Under the pieces are notes generated by a model. The model worked only from the letters and a program-made list of their open reading frames with translations. It made no database searches and was not told the origin of the DNA. This document shows, one piece after another, positions 1-14,764 of a stretch of DNA of 64,000 nt. A program made the translations under genes and the position numbers. Within the stretch, counting starts at the first letter, position 1, and every line of letters starts with the position of its first letter. Source of the DNA: Heterostelium multicystogenum. Taxonomy: Eukaryota > Evosea > Eumycetozoa > Acytosteliales > Acytosteliaceae. The stretch covers positions 62,001 to 126,000 of the forward strand of contig RCNN01000033.1 in NCBI GenBank assembly GCA_003667245.1, written 5' to 3'.

Positions 1-197
1 ATTAGTTATTATTATTGATATTAAATTAAATTTAGATATATATAATATTATAAAAAAAAGATATATATTATATATTTAGTAATATTACATTTATACTTAT
101 AAATACATTTAGTTTTCTATTATATCTTTATCGGTTTTTTATTTATGTATAATTATAATTTGGAATAGAAAATAATATTATCTCAACAATAGTAATA

Positions 198-1272
198 ATG
201 AATACAAATGAAAATGTATCAATAATATCACCAGAAACAAACTTATCATCATCGTTGTCATCATCGAATTTGAGTGATTTTGAGAGAATGAAAGTGGCTT
301 CCAAACTAGGAGACACTGACACTCTAAATTTGATACTTTCCCAATTTTGTCAGGAAACAGGACAATGTTTGAAGTGTGGATTAAAATGTGGATGTCTACT
401 TTGCTTTAATAAAATATTTTATCAGGATAATAGTAATGAGTTGGAAGACAATGATAAACAATGCCAGACAGACGAAGAACTAATTCAACAGGATGATCAC
501 CAATACTGCTTATGTAAATACAATTTCCTCAATCAGAGAGATCAGGATGGCATGACCTTTTTACACCTAGCATCACTGAACCATTATACAAAATCAATAG
601 AACTTCTAATAGAACATGGATCAAATTTAAATGTAAATAAGAATAATAACAATTGCCATTTAGATCATATGGAATTCCATCTAATAATACCTTCTATTCA
701 AATGATCATAGATTGTGAATAATGACGGGCAAACTTCTTTACATATGATTTGTAATTACCAATTTAATTTATGTGGTGAGGAGAATCTTTCGTTGGTACA
801 GTACATTGCGAACCATGGTGTCGACATTAATCTTGAAGACTACTTTGGTCACACTGCTGCATACTATGCATCCTTGAATGGAAGATTTCTAATAGTACGT
901 TGGTTGCTTGAATACGAGATCGAAATGAATGAACTAAGGCAATCGGATTCGGCATCATCAACATTGAATTCACCAACTGCATCAGCCCATATATCAAAAT
1001 CATTACTATCAAACTCGAATACCTCAATTGGTGAAAACAGGAGACAAAACAACAGTGGTACCAATTGTAGAAACTATCAGTTGGTCTATCAACCTCTTAA
1101 ATATATTATATCAATCACTTATCCACTTCTTGAAATCATCTGTTGTATGCCAATCATGGATGACAATACTCATAATACAAGCAGTAGCCGATCTACCAGC
1201 AACCACAGTCGCCCTTTAACAATAATGACACCAAACATTCGTACATCACTTTTGAGAGATTTATCAAGCTGA
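198..1272 (+). CDS. Ankyrin-repeat protein, interrupted by frameshifts
   Basis: The frame from the ATG at 198 carries a Ser-rich start, a short Cys cluster (CLKCGLKCGC, about residue 57) and an ankyrin-type unit (DGMTFLHLASLNHY, then a SIELLIEHG helix). It stops at 720-722. The next ankyrin unit continues in another frame from about 715 (NNDGQTSLHMIC, then DYFGHTAAYYASLNGR) to 1272. Between about 650 and 715 a third frame gives a natural linker (SYGIPSNNTFYSND), so two single-base indels are the simplest reading. The tail after residue 270 is Ser/Asn-rich with a hydrophobic patch (YIISITYPLLEIICCM). Ankyrin repeats normally mediate protein binding; no catalytic domain is seen. I do not recognise a specific orthologue. 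A pseudogene is possible, but similar breaks occur in essential genes in this window. Confidence 0.75.
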
Positions 1273-1361
1273 TGCTCATGATCATGTTTATAATTCCAGC
1301 TATATCCTATCCATTCAATAAATATTCATTTATTTATTTATAAAATATTATATGATTGAGG

Positions 1362-2913
1362 CTAATTACTATCGCTATCACTCTCATCATCACTGTTCCT
1401 TCTTTTTCTCCTATCGAATCTGCCGCCACTTGATGATGTTGTAGTAGTTGTCTCTTTGGGTGGTGAAGCTTCGTGTGGTTCCGATTCCGATTCTTTTTCT
1501 TTTACTTTATTATCATCTACAGAAGGTGTCTCTTTGTAATCTAAATCACCATAATCTCTTCTCACTCTACTGTCTTCTATCTTCCTAGAGTCTTCTCTTT
1601 CTGTATCTCTTTCTCTATCCCTATAGCTGTTTCTTTCTCTGTCTACTTCTCTATCCCTATCTCTATGACCATATCTATCTCTATCCCTATCTACATCTCT
1701 GTCTCTATAGCTGTAGTTATCTCTATCCCTTTCTCTATCTCTATAGGAATGGCTATCTCTGCTTCGATTACTATAATTGTTTCTATCTCTATCTCTACTA
1801 TTGTATTTCTGCTGTGATGTATATCTTACTGATCCTCTTCCTTTAACTGTTGGCCCTCCATTACTAGTGTTCTTTTGATTGGAAGGTGTCCATGGTTTAG
1901 CAAATTTGTGTCTATCTCTATATTGGTCAACTGATCCACTTCTCGATCGAGATCGTGAACTGCTTCTATCTCTCTTCGATGATCTTCTGGGACTCTTACT
2001 TCGACCTCTCTTTCTCTCTCCACTGTCACTATCGCTATCACTATCACTATCACTATCACTGTGATCTCTCTTCTTTCTCTTCTTTTCTTTTTTCTCTTTC
2101 TTTCTAGCTTTCTTCTCTTCCTTCTTTCTCTTTTTCTTTTCTTTTCTTCTTCTTCGTTCCTCTTCATCTGTGCTGCTGTCGCTATCACTTTCGCTGCTTT
2201 CACTCTCAGCCTCTTCCTTCTTCTTGATATCCGACTTTCTAATCAGCTCACCACAATGCGCTATCTTCACGTCGGCAAAAGGTCTATCATTTTGGTCTGT
2301 CAGCACGGTATTCAAGATATCAACAATTGGCTTACCGTCGACAACTCTACCAAATACCACATGTTTTCTACGATTTCATTAAAGTTAGTCAAGCCACTAC
2401 AGATCGATAGTAGGTGAGCAAATTCATGAACATACCCATCTAAATGAGGCGCGGCATTTGTAGTTATAAAGAACTGTGAGCCATTTGTGTTTGGTCCAGC
2501 GTTGGCCATCGACAAAAGATATGGCTCGCTGTGTTTCAGCTTGAAGTTTTCGTCCTCGAATCTGTTGCCATAGATCGATTGGCCACCTGTACCATTCTTA
2601 TTCTGAAAATCACCACCCTGAATCATAAAGTTCTTGATGATACGATGTAGTGGTGATCCCTTATAATGTAAACGCAGCTGTAGCGTGTCAGAGACACCCT
2701 TTTCACCAGTACACAAACATCTGAAGTTCTCTGCTGTTCTCGGTGTTACATCTGAAAACAACTCAAATACAATTCTACCAACTACCGAAAGTCAATAAGT
2801 ATTAATATGCTTTCAAATGTCAATCTTATTTCTAGCCTTTCAATCATAACTATGCAATACATACTAGGTTTAGAATCGATTTCGATATCAAAGAATGTTC
2901 TTGGTTTTACCAT
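1362..2913 (-). CDS. SR-type cyclophilin (peptidyl-prolyl isomerase, PPIG-like)
   Basis: Three exons join cleanly: 2865-2913, 2436-2781 and 1362-2367, with phase-1 and phase-2 introns, giving about 466 residues. The first ~165 residues are a full cyclophilin domain: [27 protein letters not shown] (active-site Arg), [18 protein letters not shown], then the LDGKHVVFG segment made across intron 2. Where cyclophilin A has Trp121 this protein has His (APHLDG), as in nuclear SR-cyclophilins; weak cyclosporin binding is an inference from that. The C-terminal ~300 residues are acidic Ser/Asp blocks, a Lys/Arg tract, RS dipeptides and many RD/RE dipeptides ([12 protein letters not shown]). This architecture matches PPIG/SR-Cyp proteins, which isomerise prolines in the splicing machinery and localise to nuclear speckles. 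No frame breaks are needed. Confidence 0.93.
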
Positions 2914-4966
<2,053 letters not shown>

Positions 4967-7922
4967 ATCAAAAATGTAAATAAAATATGTTAATTTTTTT
5001 AACACTATTCATTAAATATAAATCAAAGATCGATAAAAGTGTCAAGTAATATTCTCTTTTTATTTATGAGCAAACTCACTGGTTAACTTTAATTATATTT
5101 CATATTAAAAACAATTTGATCTTAAGTTTGAAATGTTGGTCACACACCACAATCGCTCATCATCAAATTTCAAACAAAAATTTACGCAAAGATCAATTTT
5201 CAAATAATAATCGAATGTGAAAAGGGTCTTCATTTAAACCTCCATGTTAATAGAATCAATAGCACTGAATGATTGAAGCAAATAACACCCATTATTTAAT
5301 ACAACAAATTACGTTTTTTTATTTATTTATTTTACAAAATTAAATTTATATTATAATAATAATAATAAATTATTTATATAACTATAACTAACTATAATTA
5401 TAAATATTATATTTAGTTGTTTTTTTCTCAACTACGTCGTCGACTGATTACTCTTCAATCACTCGATTTAACTATCTAATTATCAACTACAAGTCGTATT
5501 ATTCAATCAATTAACTTCTTGCCCCCAATTTCACTAATTTAATTCGATAGTTAACATCTATTTAAAATAATTATTAATTAGTTAGTTAGTTGAGTTCAAA
5601 TCATTTCTTGCAGAATAATATTAAGATAGATAAAGTTCTAGACAATACAGTTGATAGTTTAGTTAATTTCAACTGAATTGAGTTGTATCTCAACATAACA
5701 GTTCAATCGACAGTTTGTATCATAATAATTGGAGTTCGGTAGAGGTAAGCAATAAATACATATACAAATCAGTACTATATATTTTCATCATTCTTGTGAC
5801 TTCAACCAATCCTCAATTGTTGTTGTTGTTGTTGTTATAAACAGCAAATCATTTAAACAGAGATAATATGATTCACAACAGCTAAGATTCCTTATACCAA
5901 AGTTGATGTACAGATAGAATACCATATGGAATAATATATTGTTGTTGTTATGATAATTTCTGTTTTCTCTAAATTAAAGTTTGTTTGCGTAACAACTGTC
6001 ATCTAAGTGTGATGCTTTTAGTAAATTGCATCGGTAGATGACGACTTCGGTGCTCAGATAGATAGATCCAATTGCATTTAATGGTTTGAAACTTCAGTTG
6101 GTTATATTATTAAAAATTAATAATAATTTATTATTCCAAACTTAACTATTATTATGTATAAAACCAACCCCTCTCGCACCAAAAGCAAAAACAAAAACAA
6201 AAAAAAACAAAACACTTGCTCAATTAACCCAGTAACCTACTTCTCACCACCAACAAAGAAACTAATAATTCACAAAAACAAAATAAACAACTATAATTAA
6301 AAATTAGTAAAATAACTAATAAAGTGGAAAATAATAATAATAATATTTATAAAAATAATTATAACAACATAAAAATACTATACAATAATAGTAATATTAG
6401 TAATAATAACAGCAGCGACACAACAACAACAACATAATAGTTGATTGGTTTGACAGGTTTATCCAATATACATCACTTATTCTATCTCGCATCGTATCGA
6501 ATCTCATCTCAACTCAACTCAAATCATCACCACCACATTAATCAATCATTACATATACTATATAGAATTACCAGTATGTATTGTATAGATAGTTAGATTA
6601 TATCATACTATTATATGTTTGTTTTAATTAAATATAGCGCGTTAGTGGAGTTCTACTACTACTACTACTAGCACTACTATTCCTACTATTACTACTACAT
6701 TTATTTGAAGTAAAATATTATTATATTATATTATAGTGTTAAGTTTGTGGTTGGTTAGTTTGTTTATCACATTCTCTCCTTGTCTTACTCTTTCTCGCTC
6801 TTTCACACACACGCACACTCATTATAACAAACATTCACCTACCACAGCACACTCACATCCACACAATAACCAACACACTATTTTATCAGCAAAAAAAAAA
6901 GCAAGCAAGCAAGCATCTATTTAATAGTAACAAACAACAACAACAACCTCAATTTCATTATTTAAATACACTTACTCACGTCTTCCTCACGCTAATTAAA
7001 CAAAACCCTGTATTTAGTTAGAAGAGCACGGAGGTGTATGTACAAATAATAAATAATATTACAATCAACTAACTCTACACAACACAAGCACATACAAACT
7101 TAATTCAATTCAATACAATTAAATACAATTAAATACAATTCTGTTTAGTTATGTTATGCTCTGTCCTGTTCTATCAATTGAATCATATGATTGACAAGAA
7201 GTAGCAACAAACAGCACACCAGACATAAAAGTGGATTCATTATCTTTGATTGAATATAATTATTATTATCATCATCATCATCATTTATTTTTAGTGTTCT
7301 ATGTAAAGAGTAGGAGATCCGTTTAGAAAGCAATACATTTACATACACATATCACATTCTTACTTCAAGAATAAGTGCAACCATCAGGCATAATAATAAT
7401 AATCCAAAACAATTCTCGGTCAACTCAATATTTTAAATTAGTTTGTTATTAACATAATTATTAGTTTAGTTGTTATTTGTTTTGTTGACTGTTATTTTAA
7501 TTTATAATCAAAATAGTTCAATTTATATTAACATATATATTTAGTTATCTCTACATTATATATAGATTACGATTGATTGATTGATTGATTACTATTGTTG
7601 TAATAATCAATAGATTGTTTAGAGTACTTCAGTTTGATTGACATTTTGTGATTGTTAATATTCAAATCACAAAAAAGAGTTTATAAACTCTCGTATTCTT
7701 TCACTCTGCTTTTCAACTATCTCTACCCAGTTATTTTATATATTTATCAATTAAACTATACTCTAATTATTCTATCATTATTTTATACATTAATAACTCA
7801 ACAAGATATATATAAGTTAGTTTTATTAGGTATAATAGGTTGATATTATTATATATATTTCATTCATTTTATACACACAAAGGATAGATAGTTCATAAGA
7901 GCAGTAGAGTAAAGAAGCGGAA
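4967..7922. other. Nearly 3 kb of low-complexity non-coding DNA upstream of the MGCGIS gene
   Basis: The largest gene-free stretch in the window. It has runs of simple sequence: TTGTTGTTG at about 5819-5836, CTACTACTA near 6655-6675, CACACACGCACAC near 6803-6818, AGCAAGCAAGCAAGC near 6900, repeated ATACAATTAA units at about 7110-7140, and TGATTGATTGATTGAT near 7571. Pyrimidine-rich and purine-rich segments alternate. Open stretches in it (for example 6736-6924 and 7652-7843) are low-complexity and show no domain. Part may be a long 5' leader of the downstream gene, whose ATG at 7923 follows a purine-rich stretch. No RNA gene is recognised. Confidence 0.6.
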
Positions 7923-9104
7923 ATGGGTTGTGGGATTTCGACTTCAAAGAAAGATGGTAGCAGTGCTAAAGGAAAGAAACAAAAGCAACAAAACTATGAG
8001 CAGAGAAATGTAAAGTTACTAAACAGTAGTAACAACACCAACGGCGGTGGTGGTGCTAGTATAAACAGTCCGCCACAACATAGCATTAGCAATAATAATC
8101 TAGCGGCCACCGTTGACTCGGGACAGAACCCCAATAACACAGCGACCAACACGACAACCACCACCACGGGAGGTTCCTCAGGCAATCTAGCCTCCAATAT
8201 TGTTTCGAGTAATGGCGGTAACAGTAATTTAAATCTGCATGGCGGGTCCAACCAGCAACAGGCGAATGGCACACCTAAAGATAATACACATGGTGATACA
8301 CAGGATAAACGTTTTTCCACGGTGAATATGGCGGCAACAGCATCGAGTAGTAATCCTTTGTCGACATCATCTTCGAAATTCAATCAAAATTCGAGTGCTC
8401 CTCTCGTCGGAAGCACCAGTGCGCAACCTCAAACACCCCCTTCATCATTAAGTGTACAAACACATAATCAACAATCCAACTCAACAACCTATCTTTTCAA
8501 GCAGTCACTGGGTAATAGTGGCGGCCAATCTTCTACACATCAACAGCAGACCACCACTCAAACCACCGATTCGAAAAATGTATTAAAGACTTCCAACAAT
8601 TCAAACAAACAACAACAACAACAAACACAACAAACACAAAACTGTAATAATATAAATAATAGTAAATTAAATACTGGTTTGTCAAATAATAATATAGTAA
8701 ACGCATATGATAATCAAGTACAACAAACATCACAAGTACAAAGCAAACCTGTAGAAAGTCAGCCAAAACCAACCAGTTCTCTCAATCCTTTCCCAGGCGT
8801 TGGTTCAATTTTAAAGAACGGTATTTGGTACACTGAGTCGGAGCTTTCCGAAGAGAACTTTGTTTGGACTCCTAAATATTGGACCATCGATAGAATCGGT
8901 AAATGGGTAGACGACATTGAATTTTCGGACAGTCAAACATCGCCAACCACCCCAACTTCATCTTCACTTAATCAACAACAAACATCACAAACATCAACAG
9001 GCATTTCACAATCACCCAAGCCATCGAGACAATCATCACTGAACATGATTACAACCATCAACAACCAAACTACTCTACCCACAGGTGGTGCTACCACAAT
9101 GTAA
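7923..9104 (+). CDS. Predicted N-myristoylated low-complexity protein, function unknown
   Basis: One uninterrupted exon codes for 393 residues. The N-terminus [19 protein letters not shown] has Gly2 and Ser6 for N-myristoylation, Cys3 for palmitoylation and a following basic patch, so attachment to the inner face of a membrane is a strong inference. Most of the protein is Asn/Gln/Ser/Thr-rich and probably disordered. One compact ordered-looking block lies at about residues 287-335 ([44 protein letters not shown]), with four Trp, and is the likely functional part; a Ser/Pro/Thr tail follows. I do not recognise the family. A membrane-tethered adaptor is the most natural guess, without direct support. 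Confidence 0.85.
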   Translation: MGCGISTSKKDGSSAKGKKQKQQNYEQRNVKLLNSSNNTNGGGGASINSPPQHSISNNNLAATVDSGQNPNNTATNTTTTTTGGSSGNLASNIVSSNGGNSNLNLHGGSNQQQANGTPKDNTHGDTQDKRFSTVNMAATASSSNPLSTSSSKFNQNSSAPLVGSTSAQPQTPPSSLSVQTHNQQSNSTTYLFKQSLGNSGGQSSTHQQQTTTQTTDSKNVLKTSNNSNKQQQQQTQQTQNCNNINNSKLNTGLSNNNIVNAYDNQVQQTSQVQSKPVESQPKPTSSLNPFPGVGSILKNGIWYTESELSEENFVWTPKYWTIDRIGKWVDDIEFSDSQTSPTTPTSSSLNQQQTSQTSTGISQSPKPSRQSSLNMITTINNQTTLPTGGATTM

Positions 9105-9511
9105 TTTGCTTTTTTTTTTTTCCTTAAAAGAACTAAATACAACGATAAACATTATAAACCGATAATACTATTAAATTAGTCCCCCCTTCGTCCAAACCTA
9201 TATTATAACTACCAATAGTTTTCAACTTGTACTCAAACTTGAGCAGGGAAAAAGTACAGCTAGAAAATAATAAATAATATATCTATTTATATTTAACCTG
9301 AAACTCCAAAATTAACAAAATTAGATTTATTTGATGTTAGCTTGCGCACTGTTATTTTCAGTTAAAAACGATACTCCGCATGCGTGGTTTGGATTGTTGA
9401 AATTGTGTCAAATGTATTTGTTGAACTTTTTAAGGCTTCATATCATTTTTATGTGATACATTTTGTTACACATTTATTATTATTATTACTAGATATTGTA
9501 TTTGTTATGAA
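9105..9511. other. Spacer between the MGCGIS gene and PRPF6
   Basis: A T10-like run lies directly after the stop at 9104, then AT-rich sequence with AATAATAAATAATAT near 9265. It should contain the 3' end of one gene and the promoter of the next. No gene seen. Confidence 0.5.
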
Positions 9512-12486
9512 ATGACATCCTTAGCTTTTATGAATCCTTTGAAGAGGAAGTTCTTAGATCCAACACCGCCACCTGGTTATATTGCTGGTTTGGGTAGAGG
9601 TGCCATTGGTTTCACAACAAGATCTGATATTGGTTCCGCTAGAAACGTAGATGGAAAGTAGGTATTTCTTAGTAGCTACGACGCATAGCACTACCTATAC
9701 CAAGCACAGCTTGATTGAATAGCTTGTACTTGTTTATACATTATATTAACATTGATTACTTTTGCAATTACTTTTTAGTGTACCTGGATTTGGTGATAAA
9801 AGACAACAGAGAGCTTCAACAGGTGGTGAAGATAATGAGGAAAATGTTGAGGATAACGATAACACTGGATATACTAGATATGATGAGTTTGAAGGTGATG
9901 CAAATGATGGTTTTGCAGATCCCAATGCTATATACGATGCTGATGATAAGGAAGCTGATGATATTTGGGCTTCTATAGATAAGAAGATAGGTTCACGTAG
10001 AAAGTCAAGACGTGAGGAGAAAGAGAAGGAGCAAATGAGTAAGAATCTTACGATTGATCAAAAGATTAAGGAGGTACTCTCAGATGTAAAGGTGGGATTA
10101 TCTGATGTTTCAATGGATGAATGGGTGAATCTACCCGATTCAGGTGATATCTCAAGAAAAGCAGTCAAGAGAAGAATGGAAATATACGTGCCTGTACCTG
10201 ATTCGCTCATTGAGCGTGCTAGACAGGAGAATGAAACATACACCGTTTTTACAGGTAGGAAACAGTGGACCTGGAATCAACGATGGAAACCTGTCGACAA
10301 TATCAGGAACTACTACAACCGATTTGACACAGGTTGGATCTGCACGTAGAGACGGTGCTCGATTTGAAATTGAATCAGGTCAGTGATTCGGTTTCGGGAC
10401 AGACTTGTGTTGATCCTAAGGGTTACCTTACCGATCTTAAGAGCAAGAAGATCGCAACAGATACAGAGATTGGTGACATCAAGAAAGCAAGACTTCTTTT
10501 CAAGTCAGTTGTTCAGACAAATCCTAAGCACGCACCAGGATGGATTGCAGCAGCCAAGTTAGAAATGTTGGCTGGTAAATTGAGTCAAGCACGTAAGATT
10601 ATAGCACAGGGTTGTCAAGAATGTCCAGATAATGAAGAGGTCTGGATTGAAAATGCAAATCTTCAGACTCCAGAGAATGCAAAGGCAGTGTTGGCACAAG
10701 CAGTCAAGTTAATACCACAATCAGTAAAAGTATGGCTTTATGCCACCAACCTCGAGAAAGATATACGTATGAAAAAAGAAGATTCTTCGAAGAGCATTGG
10801 AGTTTATTCCCACGTCTGTTAAGTTGTGGAAGGAAGCAGTCGAGTTAGAAGAACCAGAGGACGCAAGAATCATGTTGGGTCGTGCAGTCGAGTGTGTCTC
10901 AGACAATGTAGAGTTGTGGCTGGCACTTGCAAAATCTTGAAACCTACGAAAAAGCAAGAGAGGTTCTCAATCGTGCTCGTCAATCGATTCCAACAAGCAG
11001 TGAAATTTGGATTGCAGCTGCTCAACTAGAAGAATCAGCCAAGAAGAATGATAATGTTTCACGTGTTATCAAAAAAGCTATCAAGTCCTTGTCAACTACA
11101 AATATTGTGGTTATGGATCGTGAGAAATGGATTAGTGAAGCAGAGAAAATCAGAGAAAGCAGGTTACCCTATTACTTGCCAGGCGATTATCTTTGAATCG
11201 ATTGGTATGGGTGTCGAGGAAGATGATCGCAAGAGAGTATGGTGTGCAGAAGCAGAGGAACTTATACAGCGTGGATCGATCAAGACAGCAAGTGCAGTGT
11301 ATGCATACTTGTTGACGGTCTTCCCAACAAAGAAATCTGTCTGGGTCAAGGTTGCCAAGTTGGAGAAACAATATGGAACCAAAGAATCATTAGAGCAATC
11401 ACTCAAACAGGCTATCAAGAATTGTCCACAGTACGAAGTGCTCTGGCTCATGTATGCAAAAGAAAAGTGGCTTGCAGGCAACGTAGCAGAAGCACGTACC
11501 ATTTTGACACAGGCATTCGAGTCGAATCCAGGTAGTGAGGAAATCTGGCTTGCAGCTGTTAAGATAGAGTCAGAAATGAATGAGTTCAAGGTGGCAAGAG
11601 GACTGCTGAAACGTGCCATCGATATGGCGGCAACGGAGAGAATTTGGATGAAATCTGCTGTACTTGAGCGTGAGTTTGGCGATCCTAAAGCAGAAGGTGA
11701 TATTTTGACAGAGGGTCTTAAAGCTTTCCCAAATGCCTGGAAGCTTTGGCTCATGAAAGCACAACTAGAGGAACGTATAAATCCAAAAGCATTCGACAAA
11801 ATTAGAGATATATATAACAGCGCGACTTTGAAAATGCCCCAACTCTATTCCAGTCTGGCTTGAATTTGTCCGTTTTGAAAAGCGTGCAAACAATCTACAA
11901 AAAGCAAGAACACTCCTCGAAAAAAGCAAAGTTACGTAATCCAAAGAATGAAGAGATCTATTTAGAATTTGTCAGATTCGAAAAGTCGGTTGGCAATGCC
12001 AAGGCAGCAGCCAATTGGCTCTCGGTTGGCCTACAGGATTGTCCAAAGTCCGGACTACTCTGGGCAGAGGCAATCGCCAACGAGCCAAAGCACGGACAAA
12101 AGAACAAGTGTGTCGACGCACTCAACAAATGCAACAACGACCAATATGTTTTGACTCAGGTTGCCAAGATCTTCTGGCTCGATGGCAAGCTCGACAAAGC
12201 AAAATCATGGTTCAAGCGTGCAATCACAACATTTTCAGACTATGGCGATGCTTGGGCATACTATTATTTATTCCTTGTCAAGACAGGACAATCATCTAGC
12301 AACCCTACCGGCGCCAATCTCAACGAAAAAGAAATCAATGAACTACTTAAACAATGTTTGGAGGCTGAGCCTCATCACGGTGAACAATGGACCAAAGTTT
12401 CAAAGCAGCGTGGAAACTCTAGATTGAAATCAGACCAAATTTTAAAACAGGTATCAATTAATATTTCACAACAATTACTTGTATAG
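9512..12486 (+). CDS. PRPF6: Pre-mRNA splicing factor 6 (Prp6/U5-102K), HAT-repeat protein with many frame breaks
   Basis: Exon 1 (9512-9657) has the diagnostic PRP1 N-terminus ([20 protein letters not shown], then RSDIG). A 121-base intron leads to exon 2 at 9779 (NVPGFGDKR). The rest is a chain of HAT repeats: [20 protein letters not shown] near 10380-10440, [24 protein letters not shown] units, [11 protein letters not shown], and [12 protein letters not shown] near 12240. PRPF6 bridges U5 and U4/U6 in the tri-snRNP, so it acts in the nucleus. The conserved sequence continues end to end but hops frame at about 10250, 10345, 10780, 10935, 11160, 11830 and 11925. Seven independent indels in an essential gene argue for sequence error. 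The last codons may instead be spliced (GT at 12451 to AG near 12486, then GCACAATAA), which would shift the stop to about 12495. Confidence 0.94.
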
Positions 12487-13151
12487 GCACAATAAATAAT
12501 AATAATAATAATATTTAATAGTTTGGTTTATCTTCATTTCCAATGAATCATCTTTATATTCAAATGATAGAATCTCAATACATGTTAAGGCTTAAATTAT
12601 TAAAAGTGATGGCTTTTGATAGTTGAACAGTTTAAATAAATACATATTAATAATTATTTATAGATAAGATAATGTTGGTTTTATGTTGTAAATTCATTAG
12701 ACTTCCAACAATTCAAATAATGTATCATTTTGTTCAATACACATTTTTAGTATGTACATTAATATCTATGAACCTATCTATCTATCGTTCCTTTGTTTTT
12801 ATTTTTGTTTTTTGTTGTGCTTATTGGGTGTATTACAGTGTAATAATGTTTACCATTGTTTATTTAGTTTTTAGGGTTTTTTGTGTTATTTGGATTTGGC
12901 ATGCCATACACAATGTTGTGAAAAGACATATTAATTGCTAAACAACACCTTTTATTTGAAAATAGTAATTGGTGTCACAAAAAATCTTATAATTTTTAAT
13001 TTAATTATTAAGCTCCAACATTTATATTTAAAGTTCACCTTTGTTATTAGTATTATAAATATTAATATTATTTGATAATAAATAAATATATAAATAGCAA
13101 TCTTTTTTAATTGTATAATATCTTTTACTTTTTAAAAATATTTAAATAATA
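12487..13151. other. Spacer between PRPF6 and the Lys-rich gene
   Basis: AT-rich with (AAT)n near 12495. An open stretch at 12672-12941 is Phe/Tyr/Ile/Val-rich translated spacer with no domain, so it is not called. Nothing else seen. Confidence 0.5.
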
Positions 13152-13814
13152 ATGTCTACTGCTGCTGCCCCAGTACCTGTTGCTGCTACTACCTCTCCAT
13201 CTGGAAAAAAGGTTAAGCTATCCAAGGAAGAAGCTGTCAAATTGAAATTAGTAAATATTAAAAAACATAAATACATGAATGATTGATTCAATAGTTGATT
13301 GATGATTGATATTAACCAAGTTTAATTGTTAATGTTACTCAATTTTTAGGAGAAGAAGCAAAAGAAGGCTGCTTTGTTAGATACCTTCAATGCTAAGACT
13401 CCAGAGGAATTGCAGGAGGAATTAAAGAAAGTTAGTAGGTATTAAAATCTCTAGTTAGATTTAGTTCCATTGAAATTGACATATTTATTTAATTTTTCTA
13501 AAATAGACGGTGATACCAAAGAGGACAAACAAAAACGTAAGGTTATCCAAAAGGCAATTGATGCCAAGACCGGTAATGTAAAGTCAAAGGAGGACAAGAA
13601 GAAAGACAAGTCAGCCAAAAAGATTGAGAAGTTAAAGAAGAAGAACCCAAACATCACTCAAGAGGAAATTGACAAGATCCTTGCTGAGAAGCAAAAGGAC
13701 AAGAAAGAAATCAAGGCCGCAGCCAAAGAGAAGGAAGGCAAGGCCCCCAAGGAAAAGAAAGATAAGAAAGACAAGGAAGGAAAGGAGAAGAAGGAGAAGA
13801 AGGAAAAGAAATAA
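13152..13814 (+). CDS. Small Lys/Glu-rich protein, function unknown
   Basis: Three exons, 13152-13250, 13350-13434 and 13507-13814, give about 163 residues. The introns are GTAAAT...TTTTTAG (phase 0) and GTAGGT...AAAATAG (phase 1); the second donor was chosen because it alone keeps the frame (KKVNGDTKEDKQ). An Ala/Pro/Thr start precedes a helical basic-acidic region (KLSKEEAVKLKLEKKQKK, then DTFNAKTPEELQEELKK) and a Lys/Glu tail of KEKK and KDKK repeats. It is very basic and probably a long charged helix or disordered, of the kind seen in ribosome- or RNA-associated factors. No family is recognised. Start choice rests on the first ATG with an AATA-rich upstream context. Confidence 0.8.
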
Positions 13815-14764
13815 ACAACCTTTAACCTAGATCCTTCCCCAATCCTAATATTATTATTTCTGGCCCACTGTAGTGTATATTTACATTAATAAATAATAAA
13901 TTAACATTCTTTGTATACAAAACCAACCAAAAACAAACCAAAAAACTTCTCTTAGTTATAGCGAAAAGATAAAGATTGAGGTGAACTTGAACTACAATTA
14001 TTATTAATTTAACACAAATCAAAAAAATTAAATTAAATTTTTAATATTAATTTTTTACTTACCAACAACATCAACCAGCAAAACAGCATTAATAAACAAA
14101 TTAATTTTATTTTCCTATTTTTATTATTACTACTTTACTTCACTTCTCACTCTACTCTACACTGCTCTACTCCGCTTTGTTCTGCTCTTTTAGTTCATCA
14201 TCATTATTTAATTAAATAAATAATAATAATAACAAATAACAACATATTATTATTAGTATTATTATTGTGTTTATAATTTATTAATTATTATTATTATTAT
14301 TATTTATATATTATAAACATAAGTATCTTATCTTTATATTACTTTATTTCTTTATCTTACTACTACTACTACTACATTACTTAATACTTACTTATTGGTG
14401 TTAGTTAAGTAGACATAGGACAATATTGTCGCAACACCATCCTAAGTATTAATAGTTGATATATATCTATTATTTTGGTCTAAATAGTGCAATAATAATT
14501 AGTTTATAACGCTGTTAGATAGCAGTAGATATAGATAATATTTAAAGGAATTAAAAGAAGGATCAACATATTGAGCAACTATATTGTATAGATTTATTTT
14601 ACGCCTCAAAGCTTTAAAGTAGATCAGCAGTAATTTATTGGATCAAAATAAATATCTTGATTAGATATAGTCGATTCTCCTTATCATTTAGTCTTTTCAA
14701 TTATCATCAAAATTCATCCCTATCTTTGTAAATATATCATTATAACAAAAATAACATAACAAGA
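13815..14764. other. Spacer and probable 5' leader of the HECT ligase gene
   Basis: About 950 bases of AT-rich sequence with (ATT)n near 14288-14310, a (TAC)n patch near 14360 and a CT-rich stretch (CTCACTCTACTCTACACTGCTCTAC) at about 14147-14171. No open frame with domain content and no RNA gene seen. Confidence 0.5.

Noticed and set aside
6736..6924. Small putative secreted peptide with Thr-His repeats
   Set aside because: It is translated CACACA microsatellite in a simple-sequence spacer, with no supporting context.
12672..12941. 89-residue hydrophobic open frame
   Set aside because: Composition is that of translated AT-rich spacer (Phe, Tyr, Ile, Val, Cys); no homologous feature.
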